Assembly: GCA_937871435.1 (NCBI GenBank)
Contig: CALMQM010000103.1
Span: 92,574-156,573 of the forward strand
Length of the DNA: 64,000 nucleotides
Direction: 5' to 3'
Source of the DNA: an uncultured Bacteroidota bacterium
GTDB lineage: Bacteria; Bacteroidota; Bacteroidia; AKYH767-A; 2013-40CM-41-45
In this document: positions 7,197 to 17,101 of the stretch, in pieces
How positions within the stretch are numbered: the first letter of the stretch is position 1
Layout of the letters: each line of letters opens with the position of its first letter
Notes under the pieces: generated by a model
What the model was told of the DNA's origin: nothing
The model's database searches: none
What the model saw: only the letters and a program-made list of their open reading frames with translations
Translations under genes and position numbers: made by a program

Positions 7197-8852
7197 ATGC
7201 GAATTGCACTTGCACAGCTGAATTTTACCATCGGTGATTTTACGGAGAATGTCCGCAAAATGAAGGCCTCCATAGAGCAGGCCAAACAACAATCAGCCGA
7301 CCTCATCGTTTTTCCTGAACTGGCCATCTGCGCATACCCTCCTCGCGACTTTCTCGAATTCGAAGACTTTATCAGCAAAGCCAATCAAAGTACACTTGAA
7401 CTAGCCGCATCTTGTATTGGGATCACAGCCATCGTTGGTGCGCCAAGTGTAAATCCAAAGAAAGAAGGAAAAAATCTCTTTAACACCGCTTACGTATTGC
7501 GTGACGGAAAAATTATTGACGCGGTTCATAAAGCCTTACTTCCAAACTACGACATCTTTGACGAGTACAGATACTTTGAACCCAATCGTCAGTTTCATTG
7601 TGTAGAAATAAACGGAACGAAAATCGCTCTGACCATTTGCGAAGATTTGTGGAACGCAGATGATGATCCGATGTACACTCATTCACCGATGGACGATTTG
7701 ATTCGGGAACAACCACAGTTAATGATCAACATTGCCGCTTCGCCGTTTGATTATGGCCATGCGGAAAGCAGAAAAAATATTTTACTGAGAAATGTCCGTA
7801 AATATTCTTTGCCTCTTGTCTATGTAAATCATACCGGTGCACAAACGGAAATAATTTTTGATGGTGGTTCAGTCGCATTTGACTCCCAAGGTAATACAAC
7901 GTATGAACTGAATTATTTCCAGGAAGATTTTCAGGTAATAGATGTAGATCCTGCATCCGGGAATGCTACTGCTCTTACGCCATCAAATCCTTCCCAAAAA
8001 ATATCTCTTTCAAAAACTGAGCGCATCTACCATGCACTGGTAACAGGCATCGGAGACTATTTCCGGAAACAAGGATTTACGAAAGCCATTCTGGGATTAT
8101 CAGGAGGAATAGATTCGGCATTGGTGACCGTGCTTGCTACACGTGCTTTGGGACCTGAAAATGTAAAAGTACTGCTCTTGCCTTCTGAATTTTCTTCGGC
8201 TGGTTCAGTAGAGGATTCACTTCAATTGGTGAAGAACATCGGTGTACAACATGAAATTATTCCCATTGCTCCTTTATTCAAACAATATCTTGAAACTCTG
8301 AAACCTCACTTTGATAATCTGCCTTTCAATGTAGCCGAAGAAAATATTCAGGCTCGGATCCGTGGAGTATTACTGATGGCTATGTCAAACAAATTCGGAT
8401 ATATTCTGCTGAACACCTCTAACAAAAGTGAAGTAGCTGTCGGATACGGAACATTGTACGGAGATATGTGCGGCGGTTTGTCGGTAATTGGCGACGTATA
8501 CAAAACTGAAGTCTACGACATATGTAGATTCATTAACACAGAAAAAGAAATAATCCCTGAAGTAATTATCAACAAAGCACCTTCTGCTGAATTAAGACCC
8601 AACCAGAAGGATTCGGATTCTTTGCCCGACTATGCTGTTTTAGACGCTGTTCTTTATCAATATATAGAACAGCGAAAAGGACCAGCCGAACTGATTGCAA
8701 TGGGATATGACGAAGCATTGATCAGACGCGTAATGAAGCTGGTTAACACCAACGAATACAAACGTTACCAAACCCCTCCTATTCTTCGTGTCTCACCAAA
8801 AGCCTTCGGAATGGGTCGAAGATTGCCCATTGTTGGAAAATACCTGTCTTAA
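7197..8852 (+). CDS. nadE: Glutamine-dependent NAD+ synthetase
   Basis: Last step of NAD synthesis: amidation of deamido-NAD using ammonia released from glutamine. The N-terminal nitrilase-fold glutaminase domain (about 1-250) has the triad Glu41 (FPELAICAYPPRD), Lys112 (VHKALLPNYD) and Cys148 (LTICEDLW). The C-terminal synthetase domain has the ATP pyrophosphatase loop LSGGIDSALV (about residue 300), plus NTSNKSEVAVGYGTLYGDMCGG. The 551 residues are typical of the compact two-domain form. The start MRIALAQLNF is the family norm, so the start codon touching the upstream terminator is real. nadE close to gldBC is conserved in other Bacteroidota. Confidence 0.97.
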   Translation: MRIALAQLNFTIGDFTENVRKMKASIEQAKQQSADLIVFPELAICAYPPRDFLEFEDFISKANQSTLELAASCIGITAIVGAPSVNPKKEGKNLFNTAYVLRDGKIIDAVHKALLPNYDIFDEYRYFEPNRQFHCVEINGTKIALTICEDLWNADDDPMYTHSPMDDLIREQPQLMINIAASPFDYGHAESRKNILLRNVRKYSLPLVYVNHTGAQTEIIFDGGSVAFDSQGNTTYELNYFQEDFQVIDVDPASGNATALTPSNPSQKISLSKTERIYHALVTGIGDYFRKQGFTKAILGLSGGIDSALVTVLATRALGPENVKVLLLPSEFSSAGSVEDSLQLVKNIGVQHEIIPIAPLFKQYLETLKPHFDNLPFNVAEENIQARIRGVLLMAMSNKFGYILLNTSNKSEVAVGYGTLYGDMCGGLSVIGDVYKTEVYDICRFINTEKEIIPEVIINKAPSAELRPNQKDSDSLPDYAVLDAVLYQYIEQRKGPAELIAMGYDEALIRRVMKLVNTNEYKRYQTPPILRVSPKAFGMGRRLPIVGKYLS

Positions 8853-8889
8853 AATATGTGAATAAGATAAAAAAAGACAGTTTTTATGG

Positions 8890-8897
8890 TAAATTTG
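8890..8897 (+). promoter_or_regulatory. Possible -7 box TAAATTTG
   Basis: Exact TAnnTTTG match about 120 bases before the barrel gene at 9019. No good -33 element, and the leader would be long. Confidence 0.25.
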
Positions 8898-9018
8898 ATC
8901 AATCACTCTTACATTTACAGAATCAAAACGCATTTAATAATTTCGATCTGATCAATTCACTCAAATCCAAACGTTCACCTAACAAATTTTAATTATCAAC
9001 ACACTAATACATTCACAC

Positions 9019-9642
9019 ATGAAAAATCTCATCAGTTTAAAAAAATCATTCAAGCTTGCGCTTGCTTCTGTTGCACTTCTTGGTATGCAGGCAATTCCAA
9101 CTCACGTATTTGCTGCTGACCCTGCATTTGATCAAGGTTCCAATACTATTGGACTGGGAATTGGTTTTGGTCTTGGCTATAGTTACTACTCAGGTGCCAC
9201 AACTGCTCCAGCACTCGCTTTTATATATGATCACGGATTTTTTCCGGAAGTAGGACCTGGTACAATAGGTATCGGAGGTATCATCGGATATAAAACTGCC
9301 AAATATGATTATCCATATTCCGGTGGTTATTCCGCAAAATGGACAAATACCATTGTTGCAGTCCGTGGAACTTACCACCTGACTATCCTTGCAGAAAAAA
9401 ATAATAAGTTTGACCCATATGCAGGCGTTGTTCTCGGCTTGCGATTCAACTCATACAAAGACACCTATGATGACTATTTCTACAATACTTATGGTTATCA
9501 TTATGGAACATATAGCAGTACATCCATTGTCAGTGGAGCATTCATTGGAGCTAAATACAACTTCGCTGATGCAGTAGGTGCTTTCGCTGAACTGGGTTAC
9601 GATATTTGCTACGCGAAAATCGGAATCAACTTCAACTTCTGA
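9019..9642 (+). CDS. Small outer-membrane beta-barrel protein
   Basis: 207 residues with a long signal peptide (about 1-32, ending VFAAD). The mature part is rich in Gly and Tyr, with alternating beta-strand patterns (TIGLGIGFGLGYSYY; FDPYAGVVLGLRF; AFAELGYDI) and a C-terminal Phe, GINFNF. These are features of an eight-strand OmpW/OmpX-like barrel. Function is unknown. It stands alone, with a terminator directly behind it. Confidence 0.75.
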   Translation: MKNLISLKKSFKLALASVALLGMQAIPTHVFAADPAFDQGSNTIGLGIGFGLGYSYYSGATTAPALAFIYDHGFFPEVGPGTIGIGGIIGYKTAKYDYPYSGGYSAKWTNTIVAVRGTYHLTILAEKNNKFDPYAGVVLGLRFNSYKDTYDDYFYNTYGYHYGTYSSTSIVSGAFIGAKYNFADAVGAFAELGYDICYAKIGINFNF

Positions 9643-9665
9643 TTACAGAAATTCACAAACAAAAA

Positions 9666-9694
9666 AAGACTCGTCAATGACGGGTCTTTTTTTT
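9666..9694 (+). terminator. Intrinsic terminator of the small barrel gene
   Basis: Stem AAGACTCGTC with GACGGGTCTT (G-T pair allowed), three-base loop, then a run of eight T's. Confidence 0.8.
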
Positions 9695-9711
9695 GCCTTG
9701 CTCCACATAAA

Positions 9712-9736
9712 AAAAGCGTCCCATCGGAACGCTTTT
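9712..9736 (-). terminator. Intrinsic terminator of korAB
   Basis: Read on the minus strand: AAAAGCGT stem, nine-base loop, ACGCTTTT, followed by further T's. It lies 20 bases past the korB stop and is back to back with the terminator of the converging barrel gene. Confidence 0.8.
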
Positions 9737-9755
9737 GAAATTAACTTTTCAAAGA

Positions 9756-10790
9756 TTAATTGATTGTCCAGGTTTCACGACCACGAAGTAAAGCATCGAG
9801 GTCGCCGTCTCCTTTCTTACTCTTTGCTTCAGTCAATTGCTGTTGTAATTTCTCTTCATAGCAACCACGGTCCTCCACATAGAATACTCCGAATGGACGC
9901 GGCAAATGATTCGGATTTTTCGGATTGTCGAAGAAGCGGGAAAGAATTCCTGCTTTCACACGATCTCTCTCATCGTGTATCCAGCAATCATTCGCTGAAA
10001 CACCTTCGCCCAGATTTACAACAACCGGTGTGAATCCATCCAGTTTAATTCCTTTGTCACTGTTTTCTCCAAAGATCAAAGGCTTGCCACTTTCCATGAA
10101 CAGTGTTTCATTTTTCTTGGATGACTTTTCAGTAAATACTTCAAAAGCTCCATCATTAAACACGTTGCAGTTCTGGTAAATCTCCACAAAAGATGCGCCG
10201 CGGTGTTCATTGGCTCTCTTTAATATAGATTGCAAATGTTTTGGATCGCGATCCATGGAACGAGCTACAAAAGTCGCGTCAGCACCCATGCAAAGCGCGA
10301 TCGGATTGAATGGATGATCCACTGAACCCATCGGTGTAGACTTCGTTACTTTTCCTTCCTCTGAAGTCGGAGAATATTGACCTTTCGTCAAACCATAAAT
10401 TTCGTTGTTGAACAACAAAACATTGACATCAAAATTTCTGCGCAGCAAATGGATGGTGTGATTGCCGCCAATCGACAAGCCGTCACCATCTCCGGTTACA
10501 ATCCAGATGCTCAGATCCGGACGTGAGGCTTTCAATCCGCTTGCAATGGCAGTAGCTCTTCCGTGGATTGAATGCATTCCGTAAGTTTCCATATAGTATG
10601 GGAAACGGGAAGAACAACCAATTCCGGAAATGATAACTATGTTTTCACGCGCTATCCCTAAATCAGGGATAACTGTTTGTGCCTGCTTTAAAATAGAATA
10701 ATCACCACAACCCGGGCACCAGCGAACTTCCTGGTCAGTAGTAAGGTCTTTGGCGGTGAATTTTTCAACTGGAATGTTAGGATTTTCCAT
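9756..10790 (-). CDS. korB: 2-oxoacid:ferredoxin oxidoreductase, beta subunit
   Basis: Thiamine-diphosphate subunit (344 residues) of the enzyme that oxidatively decarboxylates 2-oxoglutarate to succinyl-CoA and reduces ferredoxin. Visible are the cysteine motif WCPGCGD (about residues 24-30), [11 protein letters not shown], the TPP/Mg motif [12 protein letters not shown] and [12 protein letters not shown]. It ends with a family-typical tail. korA lies 58 bases upstream. 2-oxoglutarate is the likeliest substrate from the family and the paired large alpha subunit, but pyruvate or branched-chain 2-oxoacids are not excluded. Confidence 0.92.
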   Translation of the reverse strand: MENPNIPVEKFTAKDLTTDQEVRWCPGCGDYSILKQAQTVIPDLGIARENIVIISGIGCSSRFPYYMETYGMHSIHGRATAIASGLKASRPDLSIWIVTGDGDGLSIGGNHTIHLLRRNFDVNVLLFNNEIYGLTKGQYSPTSEEGKVTKSTPMGSVDHPFNPIALCMGADATFVARSMDRDPKHLQSILKRANEHRGASFVEIYQNCNVFNDGAFEVFTEKSSKKNETLFMESGKPLIFGENSDKGIKLDGFTPVVVNLGEGVSANDCWIHDERDRVKAGILSRFFDNPKNPNHLPRPFGVFYVEDRGCYEEKLQQQLTEAKSKKGDGDLDALLRGRETWTIN

Positions 10791-10848
10791 GTTCTATCTC
10801 TGTGTTGTTTTTTTTGTTAGTGAATGTGGAGTGATCTCTGTACAAATC

Positions 10849-12693
10849 TTACTTCAGTGTTTCTTCAATCTTGCTGAAAATTTCTTCAGCACTGAAAGGC
10901 AATCCCTGAACTTTATTCAGGCCTTTCGCCGGAATAAGGTATTTGTCTCTGATCACTTTTATCAATTGTCCACAATTGAGTTCCGGAATCAATACATGTT
11001 CGAAGTTATACAACAGCTCACCCAGATTTTTAGGGAAAGGTTTGATGTAACGCAAATGTGCATGGCTCACATCATACCCTTGAGCTCTCGCCTTCAACAC
11101 AGAGCTTTTAATCGCGCCAAATGTGGAGCCCCATCCGAGAACAAGCATCTTTCCTTTGTTAGTTCCAACTTCAGGAACGATATCCGGAATGTAGTCAGCA
11201 ATCTTGTCAACTTTTGCTTCACGCATCCTTACCATAAATTCATGGTTCGCCGGATCGTAACTGATATTTCCGGTTTCGTGTTGCTTCTCGAGTCCGCCAA
11301 TACGATGCTCAAGATCTTTCGTTCCCGGAATCGCCCATGGACGGGACAATAACTCATCGCGTTTGTAAGGGAGGAATTTCGTTCCGTCTCCGGAAGCTTT
11401 CGCAAAATTTACTTTGATCTCTGCCAGATCTGATGAATTCGGGAATTGCCAGGGTTCTGCACCATTGGCAATGTAACCATCCGTCAACAAAATAACCGGA
11501 GTCATAGATGTCAACGCGATACGACATGCTTCATAAGCCATATGGAAACAATCAGATGGAGTTGCCGCAGCAATCACAGGAATCGGAGACTCTCCGTTTC
11601 TTCCGTACACTGCCTGAAGCAAATCACTCTGCTCGGTCTTGGTTGGCAGACCTGTTGAAGGACCGCCTCTTTGCACATTCACGATTACGAGCGGAAGTTC
11701 AAGCATCAAAGCCAGTCCCATAGCTTCTGTTTTCAGAGCAATACCGGGACCGGAAGAAGTAGTTACACCAAGTGAACCACCGAAACTTGCACCGATAGTA
11801 GAACAGATGGCCGCAATTTCATCTTCAGCCTGAAATGTTTTCACGCCGAAATTTTTATGTCTCGAAAGCTCATGAAGAATATCCGATGCAGGAGTGATGG
11901 GATATGTACCGCAGAAAAGCTGCAATCCGGATTTTCTGGAAGCTGCGATCAAACCCATCGCTGTTGCCTGATTACCCATGATATTGCGGTAAGTTCCGGG
12001 CTGCATTTTCGCGGGACCGATTTTATATCGAGTCGTAAATTCTTCACGTGTTTCAGCAAAGTTGTATCCGGCACGAAGAACATCAAGATTTGCTTTCAGG
12101 ATTTCCGGCTTCTTGCCAAATTTTTCATTGAGGAATTTCTCTGTGTGTTCCATCGGACGGTTGTACATCCAATAGAGAAATCCGAGAACAAACATATTCT
12201 TCGCGCGATCAATTTCTTTTGTTCCCATCCCGCTCTCCGCCAATGCAGCGCGTGTCATTTTGGTCACATCCATTTTGATCACACGGTAATTCTCGAGTGA
12301 ACCATCTTCCAATGCGTTCTGACCTTCCGGTATTCCGGCAAGACGGAGATTTTTAGGATCAAAACCATCCGTGTTGGCAATAATTATTCCTCCTTTACGA
12401 AGGTTCCTGAGGTTGGCTTTCAGCGCAGCGGCATTCATCACCACGAGAACATCACAAGAATCTCCCGGGGTAAAAATTTCCACACTGCCGAAATGCAACT
12501 GGTAACCTGATACACCGGCAAGTGTACCCTGCGGGGCGCGAATTTCAGCAGGGAAATCCGGAAATGTACTCAGGTCATTACCAAATAAAGCGGCAGTATT
12601 CGTAAACTGTGTTCCGGTCAACTGCATACCATCTCCGGAATCACCGGCAAATTTGATGATCACATTATCGAGAACTTCATTCTGACGTTCCAT
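10849..12693 (-). CDS. korA: 2-oxoacid:acceptor oxidoreductase, fused gamma-alpha subunit
   Basis: 614 residues. The N-terminal gamma domain (about 1-190; FAGDSGDGMQLTG, FPAEIRAPQGT) is fused to the pyrimidine-binding alpha domain (about 230-500; FCGTYPITPASDIL, FQAEDEIAAICSTIGAS, TTSSGPGIALKTEA, RGGPSTGLPTKTEQSDL). The C-terminal transketolase-like domain includes LVLGWGSTFGAI. This gamma-alpha fusion is usual for KorA in Bacteroidota. It works with KorB, encoded next. A TATCTTTG box lies 38 bases upstream of its ATG. Confidence 0.93.
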   Translation of the reverse strand: MERQNEVLDNVIIKFAGDSGDGMQLTGTQFTNTAALFGNDLSTFPDFPAEIRAPQGTLAGVSGYQLHFGSVEIFTPGDSCDVLVVMNAAALKANLRNLRKGGIIIANTDGFDPKNLRLAGIPEGQNALEDGSLENYRVIKMDVTKMTRAALAESGMGTKEIDRAKNMFVLGFLYWMYNRPMEHTEKFLNEKFGKKPEILKANLDVLRAGYNFAETREEFTTRYKIGPAKMQPGTYRNIMGNQATAMGLIAASRKSGLQLFCGTYPITPASDILHELSRHKNFGVKTFQAEDEIAAICSTIGASFGGSLGVTTSSGPGIALKTEAMGLALMLELPLVIVNVQRGGPSTGLPTKTEQSDLLQAVYGRNGESPIPVIAAATPSDCFHMAYEACRIALTSMTPVILLTDGYIANGAEPWQFPNSSDLAEIKVNFAKASGDGTKFLPYKRDELLSRPWAIPGTKDLEHRIGGLEKQHETGNISYDPANHEFMVRMREAKVDKIADYIPDIVPEVGTNKGKMLVLGWGSTFGAIKSSVLKARAQGYDVSHAHLRYIKPFPKNLGELLYNFEHVLIPELNCGQLIKVIRDKYLIPAKGLNKVQGLPFSAEEIFSKIEETLK

Positions 12694-12730
12694 ATGAATT
12701 GTATAGGGATTTGTTTAAAAAATAGGACTG

Positions 12731-12738
12731 CAAAGATA
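12731..12738 (-). promoter_or_regulatory. -7 box TATCTTTG for korAB
   Basis: Exact TAnnTTTG on the minus strand, giving a leader of about 33 bases. A TTG lies 26 bases further upstream, a little beyond the usual spacing. Confidence 0.5.
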
Positions 12739-12828
12739 GGAATTTTCGTGCATGTGTTTAGAGTCAACAGCCCTGAAAGCTATTAAAATCAGGAAAAAAC
12801 AGGCAACATGACAAGAATCACTTTTTCT

Positions 12829-13797
12829 TCAAATCCACTTTTGACCCAAAATATCATGGGCATGATAGGTAATGATAATACCAGCGCCGGCTCTTGCAAA
12901 GGCATACATATTTTCCATAACTATCCTTTGTTCATCAATAAAGCCCATTTTTGCAGCTGTTTTCACCATTGTATATTCCGCTGAAACGTTATAACAAGCT
13001 ACAGGCAGAGTTGTGTTCCTTCGCACCGCGCGAATGATATCAAGGTATGCCAATGCCGGCTTTACCATCACAATATCAGCACCTTCGGTTTCGTCAATTT
13101 TGGCCTCACGAACAGCTTCGCGCGCGTTGCGAAAGTCCATTTGATACGATTTACGGTCGCCTTTTCCGGGAGCCGAATCCGCTGCTTCCCTGAAAGGGCC
13201 ATAATATGCAGATGCGAATTTCGTAGCATAAGACATCAAAGCTGTATTTTCAAAATGATGTTCATCCAGTTTATTCCGGATGGCAAGCACGCGGCCATCC
13301 ATCATATCGCTTGGTGCAACCATGTCGGCCCCTGCTTCCGCGTGTTTCAGTGCCATGCGAGCCAAAATATCCAGGGTAGGATCATTCTGAACATAATCAT
13401 GATCCAGAATTCCGCAATGTCCGTGCGTAGTGTAGGCACAAAGACAAATGTCGGTGATGACATATAAATCATCTCCGAAATTCTTTTTCAATGCACGCAC
13501 TGCATCTGCAACGATACTGTGATCATCATATGCTGAATGCGCGTCTTCCGCCTTCTCTTCCCCTACTCCAAAAAGCAACACTTTATTGACTCCTATTTTC
13601 AGGCCTTTCTCTGCATCTTTCAGCAGAGTGTCTGTGGAGAAACGATGAATGCCTGGCATGGCTTCAATCGGCTGAGTGACATTTTTTCCCTTCGTGACAA
13701 AATAAGGATAGATGAACATATCCTTCGACAATCTTGTTTCGGCAACCATTTCGCGCACGATGGAATCCCGGCGCATTCTTCTTGGTCTGTGTAACAT
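12829..13797 (-). CDS. hemB: Porphobilinogen synthase (delta-aminolevulinate dehydratase)
   Basis: Condenses two 5-aminolevulinates into porphobilinogen. 322 residues. The zinc-type cysteine cluster DICLCAYTTHGHCGI is complete. The active-site region VAPSDMMDGRV and the Schiff-base lysine motif MVKPALAYLDI are present, and the protein starts with an RPRRMRR block typical of the family. It is downstream of hemCD on the same strand. No intrinsic terminator was recognised after it. Confidence 0.97.
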   Translation of the reverse strand: MLHRPRRMRRDSIVREMVAETRLSKDMFIYPYFVTKGKNVTQPIEAMPGIHRFSTDTLLKDAEKGLKIGVNKVLLFGVGEEKAEDAHSAYDDHSIVADAVRALKKNFGDDLYVITDICLCAYTTHGHCGILDHDYVQNDPTLDILARMALKHAEAGADMVAPSDMMDGRVLAIRNKLDEHHFENTALMSYATKFASAYYGPFREAADSAPGKGDRKSYQMDFRNAREAVREAKIDETEGADIVMVKPALAYLDIIRAVRRNTTLPVACYNVSAEYTMVKTAAKMGFIDEQRIVMENMYAFARAGAGIIITYHAHDILGQKWI

Positions 13798-13870
13798 TTT
13801 TTTAAATTTTTTCGGGAATAAATTCTTGTGTGGAAACAGACAATCCCTGTGAATGCAATATTTATTTGAA

Positions 13871-15454
13871 TTAATTATCCATTGACTTTCCGCTCATACC
13901 AAAAACCGCACGCACAATTCCTGCATCATCAAATGTATCCGGTTTTGTGAGTTTACGCACACCGAATTGTCGTAACGCATTGGCAGTAGCATCTCCCATC
14001 GCGATGATTTTTTGTTCCGGTGAAATTGTAAACCGCTCGAACCAGGCTTCAACATTTGACGGAGATGTAAACACAAACATATCAGCTACCGGCATATTAC
14101 CATCATTTTTTTTCTTCGTTTCGTACACCACCAGATCAATCACTTGTTCCGCTTTCACAAATTGCTGCTGAATGGAACGCATACTTCCCTGAGCCTGCGG
14201 AAAGAGCACCTTTCCGGAACCAACACGTGAAGCGAATTGCTTTCCCGTCATTTTTGTATCGGCTGAAGATCCGATAAAATCCGCGCGTCTTCCATACTTT
14301 CTCAATTCATCCGCAGTTGGTTTACCTACGCACGCGAATTTTTGAGCGTCGATTTTTGGTTTTTGTCTGAAAAAATATTTTACCGCTTGTTTACTGCTGA
14401 AAAATATCCATTCACAATCCAGAATACCTTGAAAAGGAACCGGCAATGTTTCAATCATGGCTTTGCCTTCCACCTGAAAATCCATTCCACTCAGTACATG
14501 ACTGAAATAACTATCCTGTCTTAAATCCCGCGTAATAAAAACACGGCAAGGTTTTACCTGTCCGATCTTTTCGACTATACGTTCTGCCATTCCTTCGAAA
14601 GAAGCAGACTCCATATATACTGAAACCGGTAATGCGTCCCAGCTTTTCGCTTTGCTGGCCCGCACCTGATATACTTCCTGTTCATCATTGTATTCAGCAT
14701 ATACTCCAACCGGCATCTGACATCCTCCCTGGAATAAGTTCAACACCTTCCGTTCAATACTGATGGTATTTGCAACTTGTGTATGATTCAGTTTCTGCAA
14801 TGTGGTATACAGGTCTTTATCGGATGAGCGAATTTGTATTGCCAATACACCTTGCGCGGGAGCCGGAATAAATTCTTTCGGATCAAGTTTCTCCACATGA
14901 AAATCACTCAAATCAAGTTCGAGTCGTTCCACACCGGCTGCAGCAATCAAAATTGCATCATATTGTTTTTCGCGAAGCTTATTTATTCTTGTTGGAACAT
15001 TTCCACGCAACTCTTTCAGTTGAATGTCGGGACGGAAAGCCATGAGCTGCGATTTTCTGCGGGCTGATGAAGTACCAACCTCTGCACCATACTTCAGCGC
15101 GAATTTTTTACTCTCATCCACCGACTCTTTTCGTATCAATAAAAGCTCCGATGGATCTTCTCTGTCAGAGACAGCGGCTATCATCAATTCTTCCGGGGAT
15201 TCAGTTGGTAAATCCTTATGTGAATGAATCGCAAGATCCGTGTCGCCATTTAACAAGGCTTCTTCAATTTCTTTGGTAAAAAATCCTTTTCCTTCGAGTT
15301 TATCGAATGATAAATGCTGGATCAGATCACCCTGAGTTTTGATAATTTTTATTTCACTTGCCAATCCTATCCCTTCTAACAAATCTTTTACAAAATTTGC
15401 CTGCCAGAGTGCGAGATCGCTCCCCCGTGTTCCGATTATTAATGGAGTACGCAT
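13871..15454 (-). CDS. hemCD: Fused hydroxymethylbilane synthase / uroporphyrinogen-III synthase
   Basis: 527 residues joining two successive heme enzymes. Residues about 1-300 are HemC: IIGTRGSDLALWQA, HSHKDLPTE, GTSSARRKSQL, RGNVPTRI, and the dipyrromethane-cofactor cysteine in FQGGCQMPVG. From about 310 the HemD fold follows (VFITRDLRQDSYF; IFFSSKQAVKYFF; VFTSPSNVEAWF; IIAMGDATANALRQFG). The start is the ATG at 15454 (MRTPLIIGTRG); an ATG at 15499 would add 15 hydrophobic residues. HemD is poorly conserved, so that half is called from fold pattern and position. Gaps are 87 bases to hemA and 73 to hemB. Confidence 0.92.
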   Translation of the reverse strand: MRTPLIIGTRGSDLALWQANFVKDLLEGIGLASEIKIIKTQGDLIQHLSFDKLEGKGFFTKEIEEALLNGDTDLAIHSHKDLPTESPEELMIAAVSDREDPSELLLIRKESVDESKKFALKYGAEVGTSSARRKSQLMAFRPDIQLKELRGNVPTRINKLREKQYDAILIAAAGVERLELDLSDFHVEKLDPKEFIPAPAQGVLAIQIRSSDKDLYTTLQKLNHTQVANTISIERKVLNLFQGGCQMPVGVYAEYNDEQEVYQVRASKAKSWDALPVSVYMESASFEGMAERIVEKIGQVKPCRVFITRDLRQDSYFSHVLSGMDFQVEGKAMIETLPVPFQGILDCEWIFFSSKQAVKYFFRQKPKIDAQKFACVGKPTADELRKYGRRADFIGSSADTKMTGKQFASRVGSGKVLFPQAQGSMRSIQQQFVKAEQVIDLVVYETKKKNDGNMPVADMFVFTSPSNVEAWFERFTISPEQKIIAMGDATANALRQFGVRKLTKPDTFDDAGIVRAVFGMSGKSMDN

Positions 15455-15541
15455 AAAGATTATGACAAATAAATTGGGCAAGGAAAAATACGGATACAAT
15501 CCAAAAACTTAACAAAAGATACGGAGAAAAAAACGGAAATA

Positions 15542-16843
15542 TTAATTTGACGTTTCAAGAATAATCTCCTTTGCCAAAACCATGGGCACACTGATGCATT
15601 TCTTTTCCATGTAATCCATCACTTTACCCAGCAATTCCTTTGATTTTTCATCCATCCCTTCAATCTCCTTGGCAAACACATCATTGAGTGCGCGATCCTT
15701 GATTTCACGGATTTTTTCAGGAACTTCTTTCATCTTCAACTCAAGTGATCGTGTTCTGTGCAAATGCCGGAATTCATGGATATTTTCATCAATGATTTCT
15801 TCCGCCGACATGAACTCCGATTGTCTTTCTTCCATGTTCTTTTCAGCGATGGAACGCAATTGGTTTATGTCGATGAGGGTAACAGCAAAATGATCCAACA
15901 CTTCCGGAGCAATATCCGCGGGGACCGCAAGATCAATTATAATCTTTTCATTGCTTTCGCCCTGCAAAAGCACTTCGTAGATTGGAGGAGTAATCACCGG
16001 TGTCGCAGAACCGGTACATGTAATCATCACATCGAACCCTTTTGAATAACTGGTCAATTCTTCCAGTGTATGCGCCGTTGCAACGATACTGTTACTCGCA
16101 GTTTGTTTTGCAAGGATCTCGGCATTTTTCAGAGTACGGTTAAAAATGGCGAAATTTTTAAACTCTTGCTTGACCAGATATTTAATCAGATTTGTATTTG
16201 TTTCTCCCGCACCTATAATTACGAATCGTGCATCTTTACTCAAATCATGCTCGCGCAATTTTCTTTCAGCAAGTGAAACAACAGAAACAGGATTGTTTGC
16301 AATTTTAGTTTCAGTATATACCTGTTTTGCTGTCGTGATTGTACTCTTCACTACAAGACGCAACAAGTCGCCAGTCAGTCCTTCCGCATTACACATATCA
16401 TATGCCTTGCGCACCTGGGTGATGATCTCACGTTCACCAACTACTAATGAATCCAGTGAGGAAGCAACACGGTAAACATGTCGCAAAGCCTCTTCTCCTT
16501 CATATACCTGCGCATGTTCTATGGCAAAATCCACTTCTTCCGCGGTCCAGTCAACTCGAAAATTTCGGAAAAATCGTTTGAGAAATTTTTTGTCGCAATC
16601 CAGATGTGTCGTAAAAATAAACTCGATCCGGTTGCACGTGGAAACATACAGTATTTCACTGATGTCAGTAGAGAATTTTAGAAATGCGAGACGTTCTTTG
16701 CGGTTTTCTTCGTGAAGGAAGAACCTGTTTAACTCTTTTAACGGAGTATGGCGATGAGTAAACGCTATGGTCTTTAACAGATGCAAAGGAATTTCGTGTT
16801 TTTCCGCGTGCAAAGGTCTCAACCATGAATTTTTATCTGTCAT
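15542..16843 (-). CDS. hemA: Glutamyl-tRNA reductase
   Basis: First committed step of C5-pathway tetrapyrrole synthesis, reducing Glu-tRNA to glutamate-1-semialdehyde. 433 residues from the ATG at 16843 (MTDKNSW); 19 more codons are open upstream but look non-coding. The catalytic cysteine is in LYVSTCNRIEF. The NADPH-binding part carries VIIGAGETNTNLIKYL, and SLDSLVVGEREIITQVRKAY is the family hallmark. The C-terminal helical dimerisation domain is complete. hemA opens the cluster hemA-hemCD-hemB; hemL is not in the window. Confidence 0.96.
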   Translation of the reverse strand: MTDKNSWLRPLHAEKHEIPLHLLKTIAFTHRHTPLKELNRFFLHEENRKERLAFLKFSTDISEILYVSTCNRIEFIFTTHLDCDKKFLKRFFRNFRVDWTAEEVDFAIEHAQVYEGEEALRHVYRVASSLDSLVVGEREIITQVRKAYDMCNAEGLTGDLLRLVVKSTITTAKQVYTETKIANNPVSVVSLAERKLREHDLSKDARFVIIGAGETNTNLIKYLVKQEFKNFAIFNRTLKNAEILAKQTASNSIVATAHTLEELTSYSKGFDVMITCTGSATPVITPPIYEVLLQGESNEKIIIDLAVPADIAPEVLDHFAVTLIDINQLRSIAEKNMEERQSEFMSAEEIIDENIHEFRHLHRTRSLELKMKEVPEKIREIKDRALNDVFAKEIEGMDEKSKELLGKVMDYMEKKCISVPMVLAKEIILETSN

Positions 16844-17101
16844 AGTAATGTCACGAGAGTTCCTGGATAAAATCATAGTTGTAAAGAAAGCGGACATCAC
16901 GGGCTTGCAACATGATACATGTCATGAACCACACGGAGAGATGTCAGGTGATGAAGTAAAGATCATCCCAGATTCTGGAGCAATGCTGATTGCTTGCTTT
17001 CGTTCATGATTTCGCCTAAATCGGCAATCCTTTGTCATGGAAATGTCATCGAAAAATTTGGTATAGAAATCACCGATGTTATATATATCAACCAAAAAAA
17101 A

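Noticed and set aside
10750-11352. 200-residue plus-strand frame over korA/korB
   Set aside because: It overlaps two well-supported genes on the other strand and has no family features.
11857-12300. 147-residue plus-strand frame over korA
   Set aside because: Antisense to a conserved part of korA; unlikely protein.
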